Shown here: in pieces, positions 7,430-16,906 of the stretch
Layout of the letters: each line of letters opens with the position of its first letter
Position numbering within the stretch: position 1 is the stretch's first letter
NCBI GenBank assembly: GCA_028874215.1
Contig: JAPPLF010000009.1
Span: forward strand, 1-43,453
Direction of reading: 5' to 3'
DNA length: 43,453 nt
From: Acidobacteriota bacterium
GTDB taxonomy: Bacteria; Acidobacteriota; UBA6911; RPQK01; JAJDTT01
Made by a program: the position numbers and the translations under genes
Notes under the pieces: model-generated
Database searches by the model: none
What the model was told of the DNA's origin: nothing
What the model saw: only the letters and a program-made list of their open reading frames with translations

Positions 7430-8974
7430 ATGCAACGCTGGATCCTAACTCTCCTGGCCGCGGCCCTTCTCCATGGTTCTCCCGGCGCCGAGGCTGAAAA
7501 AAAACCGCCGAACCTGATCGTATTCCTCACCGACCAGCAGCGGGTCGACACGCTGGGCGTCTACGGCAACAAGCAGATCCGGACGCCCCACCTGGATCGG
7601 CTGGCCCGGCGAAGCTTCGTCTTCGACTCCTTCTACGTGTCCAACCCGGTCTGCACTCCCTCCCGGGCCAGCCTGCTCACCGGGCTCTACCCCCACAAGC
7701 ACGGCTCGTGGAAAAACAGCATCCCCCTGGATCCCAAGGTGCCGATCCTGGTGGAAATGCTGCACGACCCCGAGTACGCCTCCGCCTACTACGGCAAGTG
7801 GCACCTGGGAAACGAGATCTTCAGGCAGCGGGGCTTCACCGACTTCGACAGCACCGAGATCTATCAGAGGTGGTGGTCCGAGGATCAGGATCATTCCCGG
7901 CGCTCCGGCTACTACCACTTCCTGAAGGAGAAGGGGATCGAGGCGGATACCCCCTACGGCCATTCCCGCGACCTGGCCAACCGCCTGCCCAAGGAACTCT
8001 CCAAGCCGGTCTACCTGGCCCGGCGGGGGATCCGGTTCCTGGAGCAGCACAAGGACCGGCCCTTCGTCCTCTATCTGAGCTTCCTGGCGCCCCACGCCTT
8101 CGCCGATCACAAGCAGGGGCCGCCCTTCACCAACGTCTACGGGGACCTTTACGACCCGGCCGACATGCCGATCCCCGATTCCTTTTTCCAACCGATGGAC
8201 CCCACCGTATCCTTCGCCAAGCGGCAGATGCGGCTGGCGTTGATCCGGGGCGAGCTTCCCATCGCCTATCCCCAGACCGTCGAGGAGCTGAGGGACGCCA
8301 TGGCCCGCTACTGGGGCCTGGTCACCCTGGTGGACGAAATGGTGGGCCGCGTGCTGGACCGGCTTCGGGAATTGGGGCTGGAGGAGAACACCATCGTCGT
8401 CTTCACCAGCGAGCACGGCGAGATGCTGGGCGACCACCGCCTCATGTCCAAGATGAACAGCTACGAGGAGGCGGCGAAGGTACCGTTCCTGCTTTCGATC
8501 CCGGGATTGTGGGACCGCTCACGGCGCGTCGGGAAGCCCGTGAGCCAGGTGGATGTGACACCGACCCTGCTGGACCTGATGGGGCAGCCGCTGCCCGAGC
8601 ACCTGCAGGGAGAGAGCTGGGCCGCTGACCTGCGCTCGGGACGGGAGTTCCCCGACCGGGACATCCTGGTCGTCAGCGACGAACAGGGTTTCAGCCATCC
8701 CTGGAACCGGCGGCACGTCTACCAGCACCGGACCCTGGTCACGCCCGAGGGTTGGAAGCTCACGGTGAGCTCCGCCGGCGACGGGGAGCTCTACCACCTG
8801 GGCCGCGACCCCAAGGAGATGCGGAACCTCTATTTTCTTCCGGACTACCAGGACCAGGTTCGGGAAATGTGGGCCCGGCTTCGGGTTCGCCAGAAGGAAG
8901 TGGAGGATCCCGTGGCAATGGATCTGAACCAGCCCTGGCCCCAGCGGAGGGGCGGACAGCCGAAGTTTCCGTGA
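7430..8974 (+). CDS. Secreted sulfatase 1 (formylglycine-dependent)
   Basis: A 514-aa type I sulfatase. The ATG at 7430 is preceded by GGAG, and residues 1-22 form a signal peptide (LLAAALLHGSPGAEA), so the enzyme acts in the periplasm or outside the cell. The metal-binding start NLIVFLTDQQRVDTLG (D35) is followed by CTPSR at 75-79, the CxPxR motif whose Cys is converted to formylglycine by a separate maturase not present here. GKWHLG and, later, SEHGEMLGDH supply further active-site residues. Length is normal for the family. It hydrolyses sulfate esters, most likely on a sulfated glycan; the exact substrate cannot be read from the sequence. Its stop overlaps the start of the next sulfatase (GTGA), so the two are translated together. 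Confidence 0.93.
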   Translation: MQRWILTLLAAALLHGSPGAEAEKKPPNLIVFLTDQQRVDTLGVYGNKQIRTPHLDRLARRSFVFDSFYVSNPVCTPSRASLLTGLYPHKHGSWKNSIPLDPKVPILVEMLHDPEYASAYYGKWHLGNEIFRQRGFTDFDSTEIYQRWWSEDQDHSRRSGYYHFLKEKGIEADTPYGHSRDLANRLPKELSKPVYLARRGIRFLEQHKDRPFVLYLSFLAPHAFADHKQGPPFTNVYGDLYDPADMPIPDSFFQPMDPTVSFAKRQMRLALIRGELPIAYPQTVEELRDAMARYWGLVTLVDEMVGRVLDRLRELGLEENTIVVFTSEHGEMLGDHRLMSKMNSYEEAAKVPFLLSIPGLWDRSRRVGKPVSQVDVTPTLLDLMGQPLPEHLQGESWAADLRSGREFPDRDILVVSDEQGFSHPWNRRHVYQHRTLVTPEGWKLTVSSAGDGELYHLGRDPKEMRNLYFLPDYQDQVREMWARLRVRQKEVEDPVAMDLNQPWPQRRGGQPKFP

Positions 8975-10491
8975 CCCGATACGGCCTCTCCGTTTATCTC
9001 CTTCTGCTCGCCGGAAGTGGAACCGCCGCCGCGGCCTCAACCTCCCCGCCCAGCGTCCTCTGGATCATGCTGGACGACGGGCGGGCGGATACGCTGAGCT
9101 GCTACGGCCGGCCCTGGGCCGATACGCCGCACATGGACCGTATCGCCCGCGAGGGGGTCCGCTTCGAGACGGCCATCGTCCAGAATCCGGTCTGCGTCCC
9201 ATCGCGGACCTCGATGAAGACCGGTCTCTACGCGCACCAGACCGGCGTCATGGCCATGGGAATGCCGGCTTCGAATCCGGGACGCTACCGCACCCGGTCA
9301 CTGAACGAAACCCCAAACCTGCTCAAGGCGTGGAACGAGGCCGGCATCACTCCCGAGAACGTGGGCAAGGCCCACGCCTTCCGGGAGGATTGGCGTCTCT
9401 TGGGCGACGCTCCCCGGTATCTCGACAACCGGGGACGGCCCACCTCGCACCTGCCCTCCGAGTGGCGCCGCCGCCTCCTGTCGGTGGTTCGAACCCAGAC
9501 CCATCAATGGATGATCGGGGGCCTGCTCGACATTCCTCCCGGCCAGATCCGCACGGCCCGGCTGGGGAACCTGGCGCTCGGCCGCCTGCGGGAACTGGTT
9601 CGATCGCCGGAGCCCTTCTTCCTGCGCGTCTCCTTCCACGCGCCGCACGTCGCCTGCTCCACCACGCCCTCCTGGTTCGTCGATCCCAGCCGCATCGATC
9701 TGCCTTTCCCGACACCCGGGGAGACCCGGGGAAAGCCCCGTTACGAGCGGGAGAACATCCATGTCTACAGCGGCGCTCCCCACCTGAGCCGGGAAGAGAT
9801 CGGGCTCGCCCGGGGAACTTACTACGGCATGATCCGGGCCGTGGACCGGGAGGTCGGAAGGTTGCTTTCGGTCCTGGAACAGGCCGGACGCCTGGCTGAA
9901 ACCATCATCGTCGTCAACTCCGATCAGGGTTTCCAACTGGGAGAGCACCGCAACTGGAAGAAACGGGATTTCTACGACTCCAACGTCAAGGTCCCGTTCA
10001 TCCTTCGGGCTCCAGGGCTGCTGCCTCAGGGCAAGGTGGTGACGGAGCCGGTGGAGATGGTGGACTTCCTGCCGACGCTGCTGGAGTTGTCCGGTTTCGA
10101 CCCGCCCTCCGGGATTCGGGGCCGGAGCCTGCTGCCTTTGATCCGGGGCGAGGTCCGGGAGTGGCGCCGGGCCTGTTTCTCGGAGCACGATCACAGCGAA
10201 GATGCCTACGAGGAACTTCGCCGCGGCGGGGGACGGCGGGTCATGGTCCGGACCCGGGAATGGAAGCTGGTCTTCTTCATGGACGAGCGGGTGCCCGACG
10301 AGGACGGGTCCCTCTACCATCTCCTGAACGACCCCTGGGAGCAGCGCAACCTGTACGGCAACCCCGGCTACGGCGGCGTGGTGGCGGAACTGAAGCGCAT
10401 GGCCCGGGAGTGGGACCGTGGAGAGGGACTGGGGGTTTTCAACCGCCGAACTTCAATTGGAGGATTGGCGCAAAGGGGACGGGCGGACTAA
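8971..10491 (+). CDS. Secreted sulfatase 2 (formylglycine-dependent)
   Basis: A 506-aa sulfatase starting at GTG 8971-8973, which overlaps the stop of sulfatase 1. The start is supported by the signal peptide that follows it (YGLSVYLLLLAGSGTAAAA). Metal ligands D35/D36 (IMLDDGRADTLS) and CVPSR at 75-79 mark an active formylglycine enzyme. VVNSDQGFQLGEHRNWKK and KVPFILRAPG are the usual C-terminal core motifs of iduronate-2-sulfatase-like members, which remains a guess for substrate. The last roughly 20 residues are encoded by repeat-like sequence: the stop TAA lies in the loop of a class C hairpin at 10484-10500, and the region just upstream resembles a decayed class A repeat, so the tail is probably not native. 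Confidence 0.92.
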   Translation: MTRYGLSVYLLLLAGSGTAAAASTSPPSVLWIMLDDGRADTLSCYGRPWADTPHMDRIAREGVRFETAIVQNPVCVPSRTSMKTGLYAHQTGVMAMGMPASNPGRYRTRSLNETPNLLKAWNEAGITPENVGKAHAFREDWRLLGDAPRYLDNRGRPTSHLPSEWRRRLLSVVRTQTHQWMIGGLLDIPPGQIRTARLGNLALGRLRELVRSPEPFFLRVSFHAPHVACSTTPSWFVDPSRIDLPFPTPGETRGKPRYERENIHVYSGAPHLSREEIGLARGTYYGMIRAVDREVGRLLSVLEQAGRLAETIIVVNSDQGFQLGEHRNWKKRDFYDSNVKVPFILRAPGLLPQGKVVTEPVEMVDFLPTLLELSGFDPPSGIRGRSLLPLIRGEVREWRRACFSEHDHSEDAYEELRRGGGRRVMVRTREWKLVFFMDERVPDEDGSLYHLLNDPWEQRNLYGNPGYGGVVAELKRMAREWDRGEGLGVFNRRTSIGGLAQRGRAD

Positions 10492-10500
10492 CAGTCCCCC
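10484..10500. repeat. Class C REP-like hairpin overlapping sulfatase 2 stop
   Basis: GGACTAACAGTCCCCC matches, on the minus strand, the class C hairpin GGGGGACTGTTAGTCCCCC seen at 37291-37313. The in-frame TAA of sulfatase 2 is formed inside it. The arms are shorter than in the 37291 copy, suggesting decay. Confidence 0.6.
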
Positions 10501-10573
10501 GCCCAGGTGGAAGGAAGTCGCGGTGGCGGGATATAATCGTGCAACGCTTTTCCGACAGGAGTGTTTCGTACGA

Positions 10574-12580
10574 ATGAAACGGAAACTTCTTCCAGCTTGC
10601 GCCGTTCTCTGCTTTGCCTTGTGGAGCCCTCAAGGCGTCCACGCCAATGACAAGCCCCAGCCCCGGGACCCTGAGATGCGTTCGCACCATCCAATCGGCG
10701 GGCTCATCGGATCTCCGTTCAAAATCCAGGTGCGCGGGAAACGCCTGCAGGGGACTCACGCCGTCTGGTTTGAGTGTGACGACGTGCGCGCCCGTCTCCT
10801 TACCGTGACCGAGGTCACGGAGAACGAGGCAAAGGACGAGGACGAATACTACAGGAGGAGGGCGTTGAAACTCCTGGGCCAGGATGCGAAGGAACCGGAG
10901 TTTCTGGCCGTGCTCGAAGTGGCGACTTCGTCCGAAACTCGTCCCGGACTTCACCACTTCCGGCTCGTGAGTCCCACCGGCGTCTCCAACTCCCTGAGCC
11001 TCCACCTGGTGAATCAGAAACTCCAGGATGAAGCCGAATCGCCTCACCATCGACCTTCCCAAGCTCAGGAAATCAGCCTCCCGGCCGTCGTCAACGGCAC
11101 CATCGAAAAGAAGGGAGAACTGGATTACTACTCCTTCGAGGTGGAAGCAGGCGAGACGCTGGCCTTCCAGGTGTTGTCCGGCTTCGAGCTGGGCGTCAGT
11201 TATTGGGCCCAGACCGAGATCCGGCTCTACGAACCTCATCAGAGCTGGTTCGGGACCGATCGGGCTCGTCCTCTGGTCCTGAAAGGCCCTCGGCTTTCCT
11301 GGGAACCGATCCGGGTTCGGAGCACCTCGTTCGACCGGCGTGACTTCGTGGCCCAGTTCGTCCTCTACCCTCTGTTGGAGCATCGTTTCGAGAAGGCTGG
11401 ACGTTATCTGCTTTCCGTGGGCACGTTTCTGGGCCGGAGTTGGGACAACAGTTATCAGTTGCGGGTCGGACCGGCCCGGAACGAGACTGTCTCGCGCCGT
11501 GTGATCGGGGCCTTCGGCCAGCCGGCCCACGCCGACCCGGCCGACTGGCTGGAAAGGGACTCCACGACCCTGCGTCAGTTCGGAAGCTTTTACCGGAGAC
11601 TCGGGGACGATCGGTTGGCCGAATTGAAAACCCGTTCGGTGACCGCCTCCTCGTCCGGAAGCGATGCCTCCCCCACCATGGCCTCCACTCGGGACCAAGA
11701 ACCCAACGACTCGGCGGAGGCCGCCCAGGAGCTGCCCCTTCCCAGCTTCGCCGAAGGGCGCATTGACTTTCCCGGCGACGTGGACCGTTTCCGATTCCGG
11801 GTCGGCGCGGGTCAATCCGTGGCAATAGAGGTCGAGACGCCCCGGCTCGCTCCCCCCCACTTCAGCCCCTGGCTCAAGGTGCTGGACGCCAAGGGGGAGG
11901 TGGTGACCCACAACATCTACCGGGAATACGGGGGCAACGGCATCGACCCCAACAAGACCATCGAGCGGAAGACCCTGCACACCTTTGACAAGGAAGGGGA
12001 TTACTGGCTGCTGGTCCGGGACGTGACCGACCATGCCTGGGGAGACGAATACCAATACCGGGTTCTGATCCGGCCGCAGGTTCCTCATCTGGGTCGAATG
12101 GAGGTGTCGCTAGGCGTCTTCTCGGTGTCCTCCCAGCTTATCGAAATGACGGACCGCCTCAACCTGAAGCCGGGGGAATCCAGGCGCCTGACACTGGTGG
12201 CCGACCTGGAGGAAGGATTCGACGGAGAGGTCCTGGTGGAAGTCGACGGCCTTCCCGCCGGTATGCGGGTCCAGGCCTCCACTCCCGCCAGTTGGAGTGG
12301 GCTGTTGGTTCAGGGAATCCAATACCGGCCGCCGGGCGAACACATCGTCGACCCCAAGAGCCATCGACCCAAGCGGAAGGCGGTCACGTTGGTTTTGCAA
12401 GCAGGCCCCCAGGTTCAACCGACTCCCCTGCCCCGGTTCCTGAGGATTCGGGCCCGGCCCATGTCGGCGAACCGGACCGGCCCCCCGCTCATGGCGGGCA
12501 GGATTCCCCTTTTGATCCTGGATTCTCCTGAGATCGCGGAAACCGGCACCGGCCAGCAGGAGGTGGCATTGGCGCCATGA
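10574..12580 (+). CDS. Secreted PPC-domain protein
   Basis: A 668-aa protein. The ATG 10574 begins a signal peptide (KRKLLPACAVLCFALWS, cut near VHA-ND). Residues 38-150 look like an IPT/TIG-type beta domain, and two bacterial pre-peptidase C-terminal (PPC) domains lie at about 172-295 (KKGELDYYSFEVEAGETLAF) and 394-502 (FPGDVDRFRFRVGAGQSVAI). The rest is beta-rich. No catalytic motif is visible. Such PPC proteins regularly precede DUF1549/DUF1553 and DUF1501 genes in planctomycetes and some Acidobacteriota, and here the downstream gene overlaps by four bases (ATGA). I infer an extracytoplasmic binding or scaffold component of that three-gene set. The Shine-Dalgarno (AGGAG) is rather far, about 14 bases, from the ATG. 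Confidence 0.85.
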   Translation: MKRKLLPACAVLCFALWSPQGVHANDKPQPRDPEMRSHHPIGGLIGSPFKIQVRGKRLQGTHAVWFECDDVRARLLTVTEVTENEAKDEDEYYRRRALKLLGQDAKEPEFLAVLEVATSSETRPGLHHFRLVSPTGVSNSLSLHLVNQKLQDEAESPHHRPSQAQEISLPAVVNGTIEKKGELDYYSFEVEAGETLAFQVLSGFELGVSYWAQTEIRLYEPHQSWFGTDRARPLVLKGPRLSWEPIRVRSTSFDRRDFVAQFVLYPLLEHRFEKAGRYLLSVGTFLGRSWDNSYQLRVGPARNETVSRRVIGAFGQPAHADPADWLERDSTTLRQFGSFYRRLGDDRLAELKTRSVTASSSGSDASPTMASTRDQEPNDSAEAAQELPLPSFAEGRIDFPGDVDRFRFRVGAGQSVAIEVETPRLAPPHFSPWLKVLDAKGEVVTHNIYREYGGNGIDPNKTIERKTLHTFDKEGDYWLLVRDVTDHAWGDEYQYRVLIRPQVPHLGRMEVSLGVFSVSSQLIEMTDRLNLKPGESRRLTLVADLEEGFDGEVLVEVDGLPAGMRVQASTPASWSGLLVQGIQYRPPGEHIVDPKSHRPKRKAVTLVLQAGPQVQPTPLPRFLRIRARPMSANRTGPPLMAGRIPLLILDSPEIAETGTGQQEVALAP

Positions 12581-15114
12581 AATCTCCGAGCGTGGTCCGA
12601 ATTCTGTGCTCCTGCGTGACGGCGGCCGTTCTCCTCGGCGCTTGGACGCCGGCGGCGGCCGGCTCATCGACCGTCCTGTCGCTGCGTCTGTTGCCGGAAG
12701 AGGTGGTTCTCTCAGGTCCCGGAGCGACTCAACGCGTCCTGGTCCTGGGACGGGGAGCCGACGGACTGGAGCGGGACGTCACCTCCCAGAGCCGATTCTT
12801 CCTGGCTTCACGCGGAATTGCCCAGGTGGACCCGGCGGGACGAGTGACTTCCCTGACGGATGGAGAGACGACCCTGAGGGCTCGCCTGGGCGGCCTGACT
12901 GCCCAGGTTCCCGTTCGTGTCTCCAATGACGGGGTGGAAAGACCCTTCAGCTTCTCCCGGGACATCGGAACCATCCTCACCAAACGAGGATGCAATGCCA
13001 GCGACTGCCACGGCGGAGTCAAGGGCCGAGCCGGATTCAAGCTCTCCATCGATGCCCTTCATCCCCGCGAGGACTACCGGTGGATCGTCCAGGGCGGAGA
13101 CTATCAGGTCATGAGCATGGAGGCGGGCGGCGCCATTGAGCCCCGCGTGGACATGAGCGCCCCGGACCGGAGCCTCCTGTTGCAGAAACCGTCGCTCCAG
13201 GTCCCCCACGGCGGCGGGGAACGCATGACCGCGGACTCCCCGGACTACCGGACGCTGCTGGACTGGATCCGGCAGGGCGCCCGCTACGGCGACGAAACGG
13301 CCGAGGCGGCGCGGAAGATCCGTCGATTGGAGGTCCTCCCTTCGGAAGTGGTCCTGGAATCCGGAGGCCGCCACGGGTTGCTGGTGTTGGCGGATCTTCC
13401 GGACGGCACCCGTGAAGACGTGACGGACCAGGTCCGCTATGAATCCTCGAACCTGGAGACCGTGAAGGTGGATTCCGAAGGAACGGTTCGGGCCGTCAAC
13501 GCGGGGGAAACCACTATCCTGGTGCGGGCTCCGGGTCACGTGGTGAGTGCCCGGATCGGCGTCATCGCCGATGCCGTGACCGACTCCGCCTCCTACGTCC
13601 CGCGCAACTACATCGACGACTACATCCTGGCCAAACTGCGGAAGTTCCACCTCCGGCCGGCGCGCCGCTCCACCGACTCCGAGTTTCTCCGGCGCATTTG
13701 CCTGGATCTGACCGGAACCTTGCCCCCTCCCCATCGGGTCCGGGAGTTTCTGACCAGCCGGGACCCGGACAAGCGGGAGAAGTTGGTGGACGTCCTTTTG
13801 GAGTCGTTGGAGTTCACCGACTATTGGACCTTCCGGCTGGCCGACCTGTTCCGAGTCGGTCACATCTCCACCGGAATGGCCGAGCACGGCCACGTCTACT
13901 GGCAATGGGTCCGGGACTCGGTGGCGGCCAACAAGCCCTATGACCGAATGGCCCGGGAACGGATCACGGCTCAGGGCTACGACGGCGCCTCGCGCCATTT
14001 CCTGCAAAACGGTGTCATCTCCCGGGCCGAGAACTCCATGGCCGAACAGTTCCGGGTCTTCCTGGGACGGCGCCTGGACTGCGCCCAGTGCCACAACCAT
14101 CCCTACGAGTCGTGGAGTCAGGACGAATTCTGGGGTTTGGCCGCCTTCTTCAAGCGGGTCACGCGGTCCGAGTGGGCTGGCTTCGGCACCGCCCTGATCT
14201 ACGACGACCCGGAAGGGCCCGATCCGGATTTCGGCGCCGGTCCCGACAGCAAGAAGACCATCCATCCACGGACGGGCCGGGAAGCGGATCCGGCCTTGCC
14301 CGACGGTTCACCGGTGCCGGCTCACACCCACACCAGCCCCCGCCAGACCTTCGCCCGCTGGGTGACCAATCACCCCTGGTTCGCCGAGGCCGCGGTCAAC
14401 CGGTTCTGGGGCCAACTCTTCGGGCGAGGACTGGTGGAACCGGTGGACGACTTCCGATCGTCCAACCCTCCGACGCATCCGCGCCTCCTGAAGGCGTTGG
14501 CCCGTGATTTCCGGGAGCAGGGATACGACCTGAAGCAACTGCTCCGGCGAATGGTCCTGTCGGAGACCTACCAGCTCTCCTCCACGCCCCATCCCGGCTC
14601 GGAAGGGGACCGAATCAACTACTCCCACTCCCTGCCCCGGCCGCTGGACGCCGAGGTCCTCCTGGACGCCATGACCTCGGTGACGGCGGTGGCCCAGACC
14701 TTCGAGACCACCGACAAGGGACTGGCGCCCCCGGGCACCCGGGCCATCGAGCTGACCATGCCGGACCTCTACCCGTCGGCCTTTCTGGACATGTACGGTA
14801 GAACCAATCGCCAGCAGGTCCCGGAGCGGACCGTCGAGCCCAGTCTCAACCAGGCGCTCCACCTCCTGGTGGGATCGACCTACACGGAGCGGTTGGCCGG
14901 TGAGGGCAGCCGCCTGGCGCGCCTGCTGGATGCGGGCGCGTCCGACGGGGAAATCATCGAGGAACTCTATCTCGCGGGCCTGTCCCGCTATCCGCGTCCG
15001 GAAGAGCGGGACGGGTTGGCGCAACTGGTCCAGCGGAGCTCCTCCCGCAGCGAGGGCCTGAAGAACCTGGTCTGGGCGCTCCTGGCCTCGCGGGAATTCG
15101 CCCACAACCACTGA
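12577..15114 (+). CDS. DUF1549/DUF1553 cytochrome-like protein with Ig-like (BIG2) domains
   Basis: An 845-aa exported protein overlapping the preceding gene by ATGA. A signal peptide (VTAAVLLGAWTPAAA) precedes a BIG2-like domain (about 30-115), a heme-binding-like region with C-x4-CH (CNASDCHGG, about residue 138), a second BIG2-like domain (about 248-331), DUF1549 (about 338-528) with a classical CxxCH (CAQCHNHPYESW, about residue 500), and DUF1553 (about 586-830, FARWVTNHPWFAEAAVNRFW). This is the standard planctomycete PSD-type arrangement. The two Cys-His motifs suggest covalent heme, the first with four rather than two residues between cysteines. The partner is the DUF1501 protein 23 bases downstream. 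Biochemical function is unknown; a redox role in glycan or sugar-derivative use is inferred from genome contexts. Confidence 0.93.
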   Translation: MKSPSVVRILCSCVTAAVLLGAWTPAAAGSSTVLSLRLLPEEVVLSGPGATQRVLVLGRGADGLERDVTSQSRFFLASRGIAQVDPAGRVTSLTDGETTLRARLGGLTAQVPVRVSNDGVERPFSFSRDIGTILTKRGCNASDCHGGVKGRAGFKLSIDALHPREDYRWIVQGGDYQVMSMEAGGAIEPRVDMSAPDRSLLLQKPSLQVPHGGGERMTADSPDYRTLLDWIRQGARYGDETAEAARKIRRLEVLPSEVVLESGGRHGLLVLADLPDGTREDVTDQVRYESSNLETVKVDSEGTVRAVNAGETTILVRAPGHVVSARIGVIADAVTDSASYVPRNYIDDYILAKLRKFHLRPARRSTDSEFLRRICLDLTGTLPPPHRVREFLTSRDPDKREKLVDVLLESLEFTDYWTFRLADLFRVGHISTGMAEHGHVYWQWVRDSVAANKPYDRMARERITAQGYDGASRHFLQNGVISRAENSMAEQFRVFLGRRLDCAQCHNHPYESWSQDEFWGLAAFFKRVTRSEWAGFGTALIYDDPEGPDPDFGAGPDSKKTIHPRTGREADPALPDGSPVPAHTHTSPRQTFARWVTNHPWFAEAAVNRFWGQLFGRGLVEPVDDFRSSNPPTHPRLLKALARDFREQGYDLKQLLRRMVLSETYQLSSTPHPGSEGDRINYSHSLPRPLDAEVLLDAMTSVTAVAQTFETTDKGLAPPGTRAIELTMPDLYPSAFLDMYGRTNRQQVPERTVEPSLNQALHLLVGSTYTERLAGEGSRLARLLDAGASDGEIIEELYLAGLSRYPRPEERDGLAQLVQRSSSRSEGLKNLVWALLASREFAHNH

Positions 15115-15137
15115 GAGAACGGACTGAGGGAAGCGAC

Positions 15138-16472
15138 ATGAAATACACCGGGTGCCTGTTGCCGACTCCGGAGGTCCTGGCGAGGCGATCCTTCCTCAAA
15201 GTGGGTTCGCTGAGCCTCCTGGGGATGTCCCTGAACCGTTACCTGGAAGCCGCCCACCTCATGGCCAAGGCGGGAAAGGACGTCGACTCGGCCAAGGCGA
15301 GTTCGTGCATCCTCATCTGGCTGGAGGGGGGACCTGCCCAGATGGATACCTGGGACCCCAAGCCCAACAGCAGCTTCCGGTCCATATCCACCAACGTGCC
15401 CGGCATCCGGATCTCGGAACTGCTTCCCAACCTGGCCCGGCACATGGACAAGGTCTCCATCATCCGCTCCATGCAGTCCCTGGAGCCCAACCACGAAAAG
15501 GCGGTCTACTACGGCCTCACCGGCCACCGGCCCACGCCGGCCATGGACTTTCCCGGCGTCGGGTCCATCGTCTGCCGTGAGCTGGGACGGATCAACCACG
15601 TGCCGCCCAACGTCGTGGTCCCGGCCAAAGCGGGCAAACAGCACTACCTCTACCAGAAGGGGCAGTACCTGGGACCCGAATTCGATCCCATGCTGGTGGG
15701 GAACCCCAATGGGAAGGACTTCCAGGTCCCCGACCTCAGCCTTCCCAAGACCCTCACCCGGGAACACCTGGAGGAACGGCAGACCTTTCTGAACCTGGTG
15801 GACAGCTACTATCGGAAGAAGGTCCGGACCGCCGAGCACGCCAAGATGGACCGTTTCAGCCAACAGGCCCTGGAGATGATCACGGCGCCGGAGGTGCGGC
15901 AAGCCTTCGATCTGAGCCAGGAATCGGAAAAGACCCGGGACGCCTACGGACGGACCAGCTTCGGACAGAGCCTGCTTCTGGCCCGGCGCCTGGTGGAGTC
16001 GGGAAGCCGGTTCATCACCGCCGCCGGCCACGATCTCAACGGCTGGGACACCCACTCGAACAACGACAGCCGCAACATCAAGCAGACCGCAAAGTTGGAC
16101 GAATCCCTGCCGGTCCTGCTGGAGGACCTCCACCAGCGCGGCCTGTTGGAGTCCACCATCGTCGTCGTCATGGGCGAGTTCGGACGCAGCCCCCACCACA
16201 ACTCCAAGGCGGGACGGGACCACTGGCCCCACTGCTGGTCCTTGCTGCTGGGAGGCGGCGGAATCGAAGGGGGCAAGGTGGTGGGCGCCAGCGACGACCG
16301 GGGAGCCTACGTGGCGGAGCGAAGGGTCACCATCGGAGACCTGTTCGCGACCCTCTACAAGGCCTTCGGCATCGACTGGCACAAGGAATACATGAGCCCC
16401 ATCGGGCGCCCCGTGAAGATCGCCAACTCCATCGACGACGAGACCGGGCAGCCGGTGACAGAATTAATTTGA
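15138..16472 (+). CDS. DUF1501 protein (sulfatase/alkaline-phosphatase-like fold), Tat-exported
   Basis: A 444-aa protein with a twin-arginine leader (RRSFLKVGSLSLLG, arginines at 16-17). The core motifs CILIWLEGGPAQMDTWDPKP, SIIRSM, GQSLLLARRLVESG, GWDTHSNN and VVVMGEFGRSPHHN are those of DUF1501, a family with an alkaline-phosphatase-like fold but without the CxPxR sulfatase motif. Length is normal. It is the third gene of the PPC, DUF1549/1553, DUF1501 set, 23 bases after the second. DUF1501 and DUF1553 proteins are found together in nearly every genome that has them, and I infer that they work as a pair outside the cytoplasm. No reaction has been established. Confidence 0.94.
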   Translation: MKYTGCLLPTPEVLARRSFLKVGSLSLLGMSLNRYLEAAHLMAKAGKDVDSAKASSCILIWLEGGPAQMDTWDPKPNSSFRSISTNVPGIRISELLPNLARHMDKVSIIRSMQSLEPNHEKAVYYGLTGHRPTPAMDFPGVGSIVCRELGRINHVPPNVVVPAKAGKQHYLYQKGQYLGPEFDPMLVGNPNGKDFQVPDLSLPKTLTREHLEERQTFLNLVDSYYRKKVRTAEHAKMDRFSQQALEMITAPEVRQAFDLSQESEKTRDAYGRTSFGQSLLLARRLVESGSRFITAAGHDLNGWDTHSNNDSRNIKQTAKLDESLPVLLEDLHQRGLLESTIVVVMGEFGRSPHHNSKAGRDHWPHCWSLLLGGGGIEGGKVVGASDDRGAYVAERRVTIGDLFATLYKAFGIDWHKEYMSPIGRPVKIANSIDDETGQPVTELI

Positions 16473-16510
16473 AAATCTGCGCTCTCAACCGTATCGGTCG
16501 CCGTTGAGAA

Positions 16511-16906
16511 TCAACATAAGCGCTCAATCCCGGGGCAGGAGTCGAAACCGCGATCGAAGCTGAGGATGCGGCTGGCGCCAGCCTGACGCATCACTGCAAC
16601 GTGCAACGCATCCCGCGATGAGACCCTTGGAACAAGGCTGATCAGCCGTCGGGCGGCCCTCACCTCGGCCAGGCCGAAACTGAGAACCTCGTCGGCAATA
16701 GCGTCCAATGTCCGGAAGGCAGCGTCAATAGCATCGTGTCTATTGATCGCCGTGTATCGGTGAAGAATCTCCTGATAGACCTCCACGTCCGTAATCAGGT
16801 GCTCCCTCTCACGGACGAGCCTGGTCACGATCTCGATTGCGCGTTCCCGGTTTGGATGCGAAGCGCCGACCAGATACATGGGCACATTCGAGTCGATGAA
16901 GATCAC
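16511..16906 (-). CDS. vapC: VapC-like PIN-domain toxin
   Basis: A 131-aa PIN-domain protein. The conserved acidic residues are visible: D5 in FIDSNVPMYL, E44/E46 in the ITDVEVYQEIL helix, the SSRDALHVAVM helix (Asp) and SFDRGFD near the end. These form the metal-dependent ribonuclease site of VapC toxins. The gene overlaps the antitoxin gene by four bases (ATGA), the usual antitoxin-first order. It should cut RNA when the antitoxin is degraded. All four acidic positions are present, so it is probably active. Confidence 0.9.
   Translation of the reverse strand: MIFIDSNVPMYLVGASHPNRERAIEIVTRLVREREHLITDVEVYQEILHRYTAINRHDAIDAAFRTLDAIADEVLSFGLAEVRAARRLISLVPRVSSRDALHVAVMRQAGASRILSFDRGFDSCPGIERLC

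Noticed and set aside
10439-12088. A 549-codon open frame on the minus strand opposite the PPC protein
   Set aside because: It lacks a ribosome binding site and protein-like motifs, and is a shadow of a GC-rich gene with G/C third positions. The plus-strand gene has a signal peptide and known domains.
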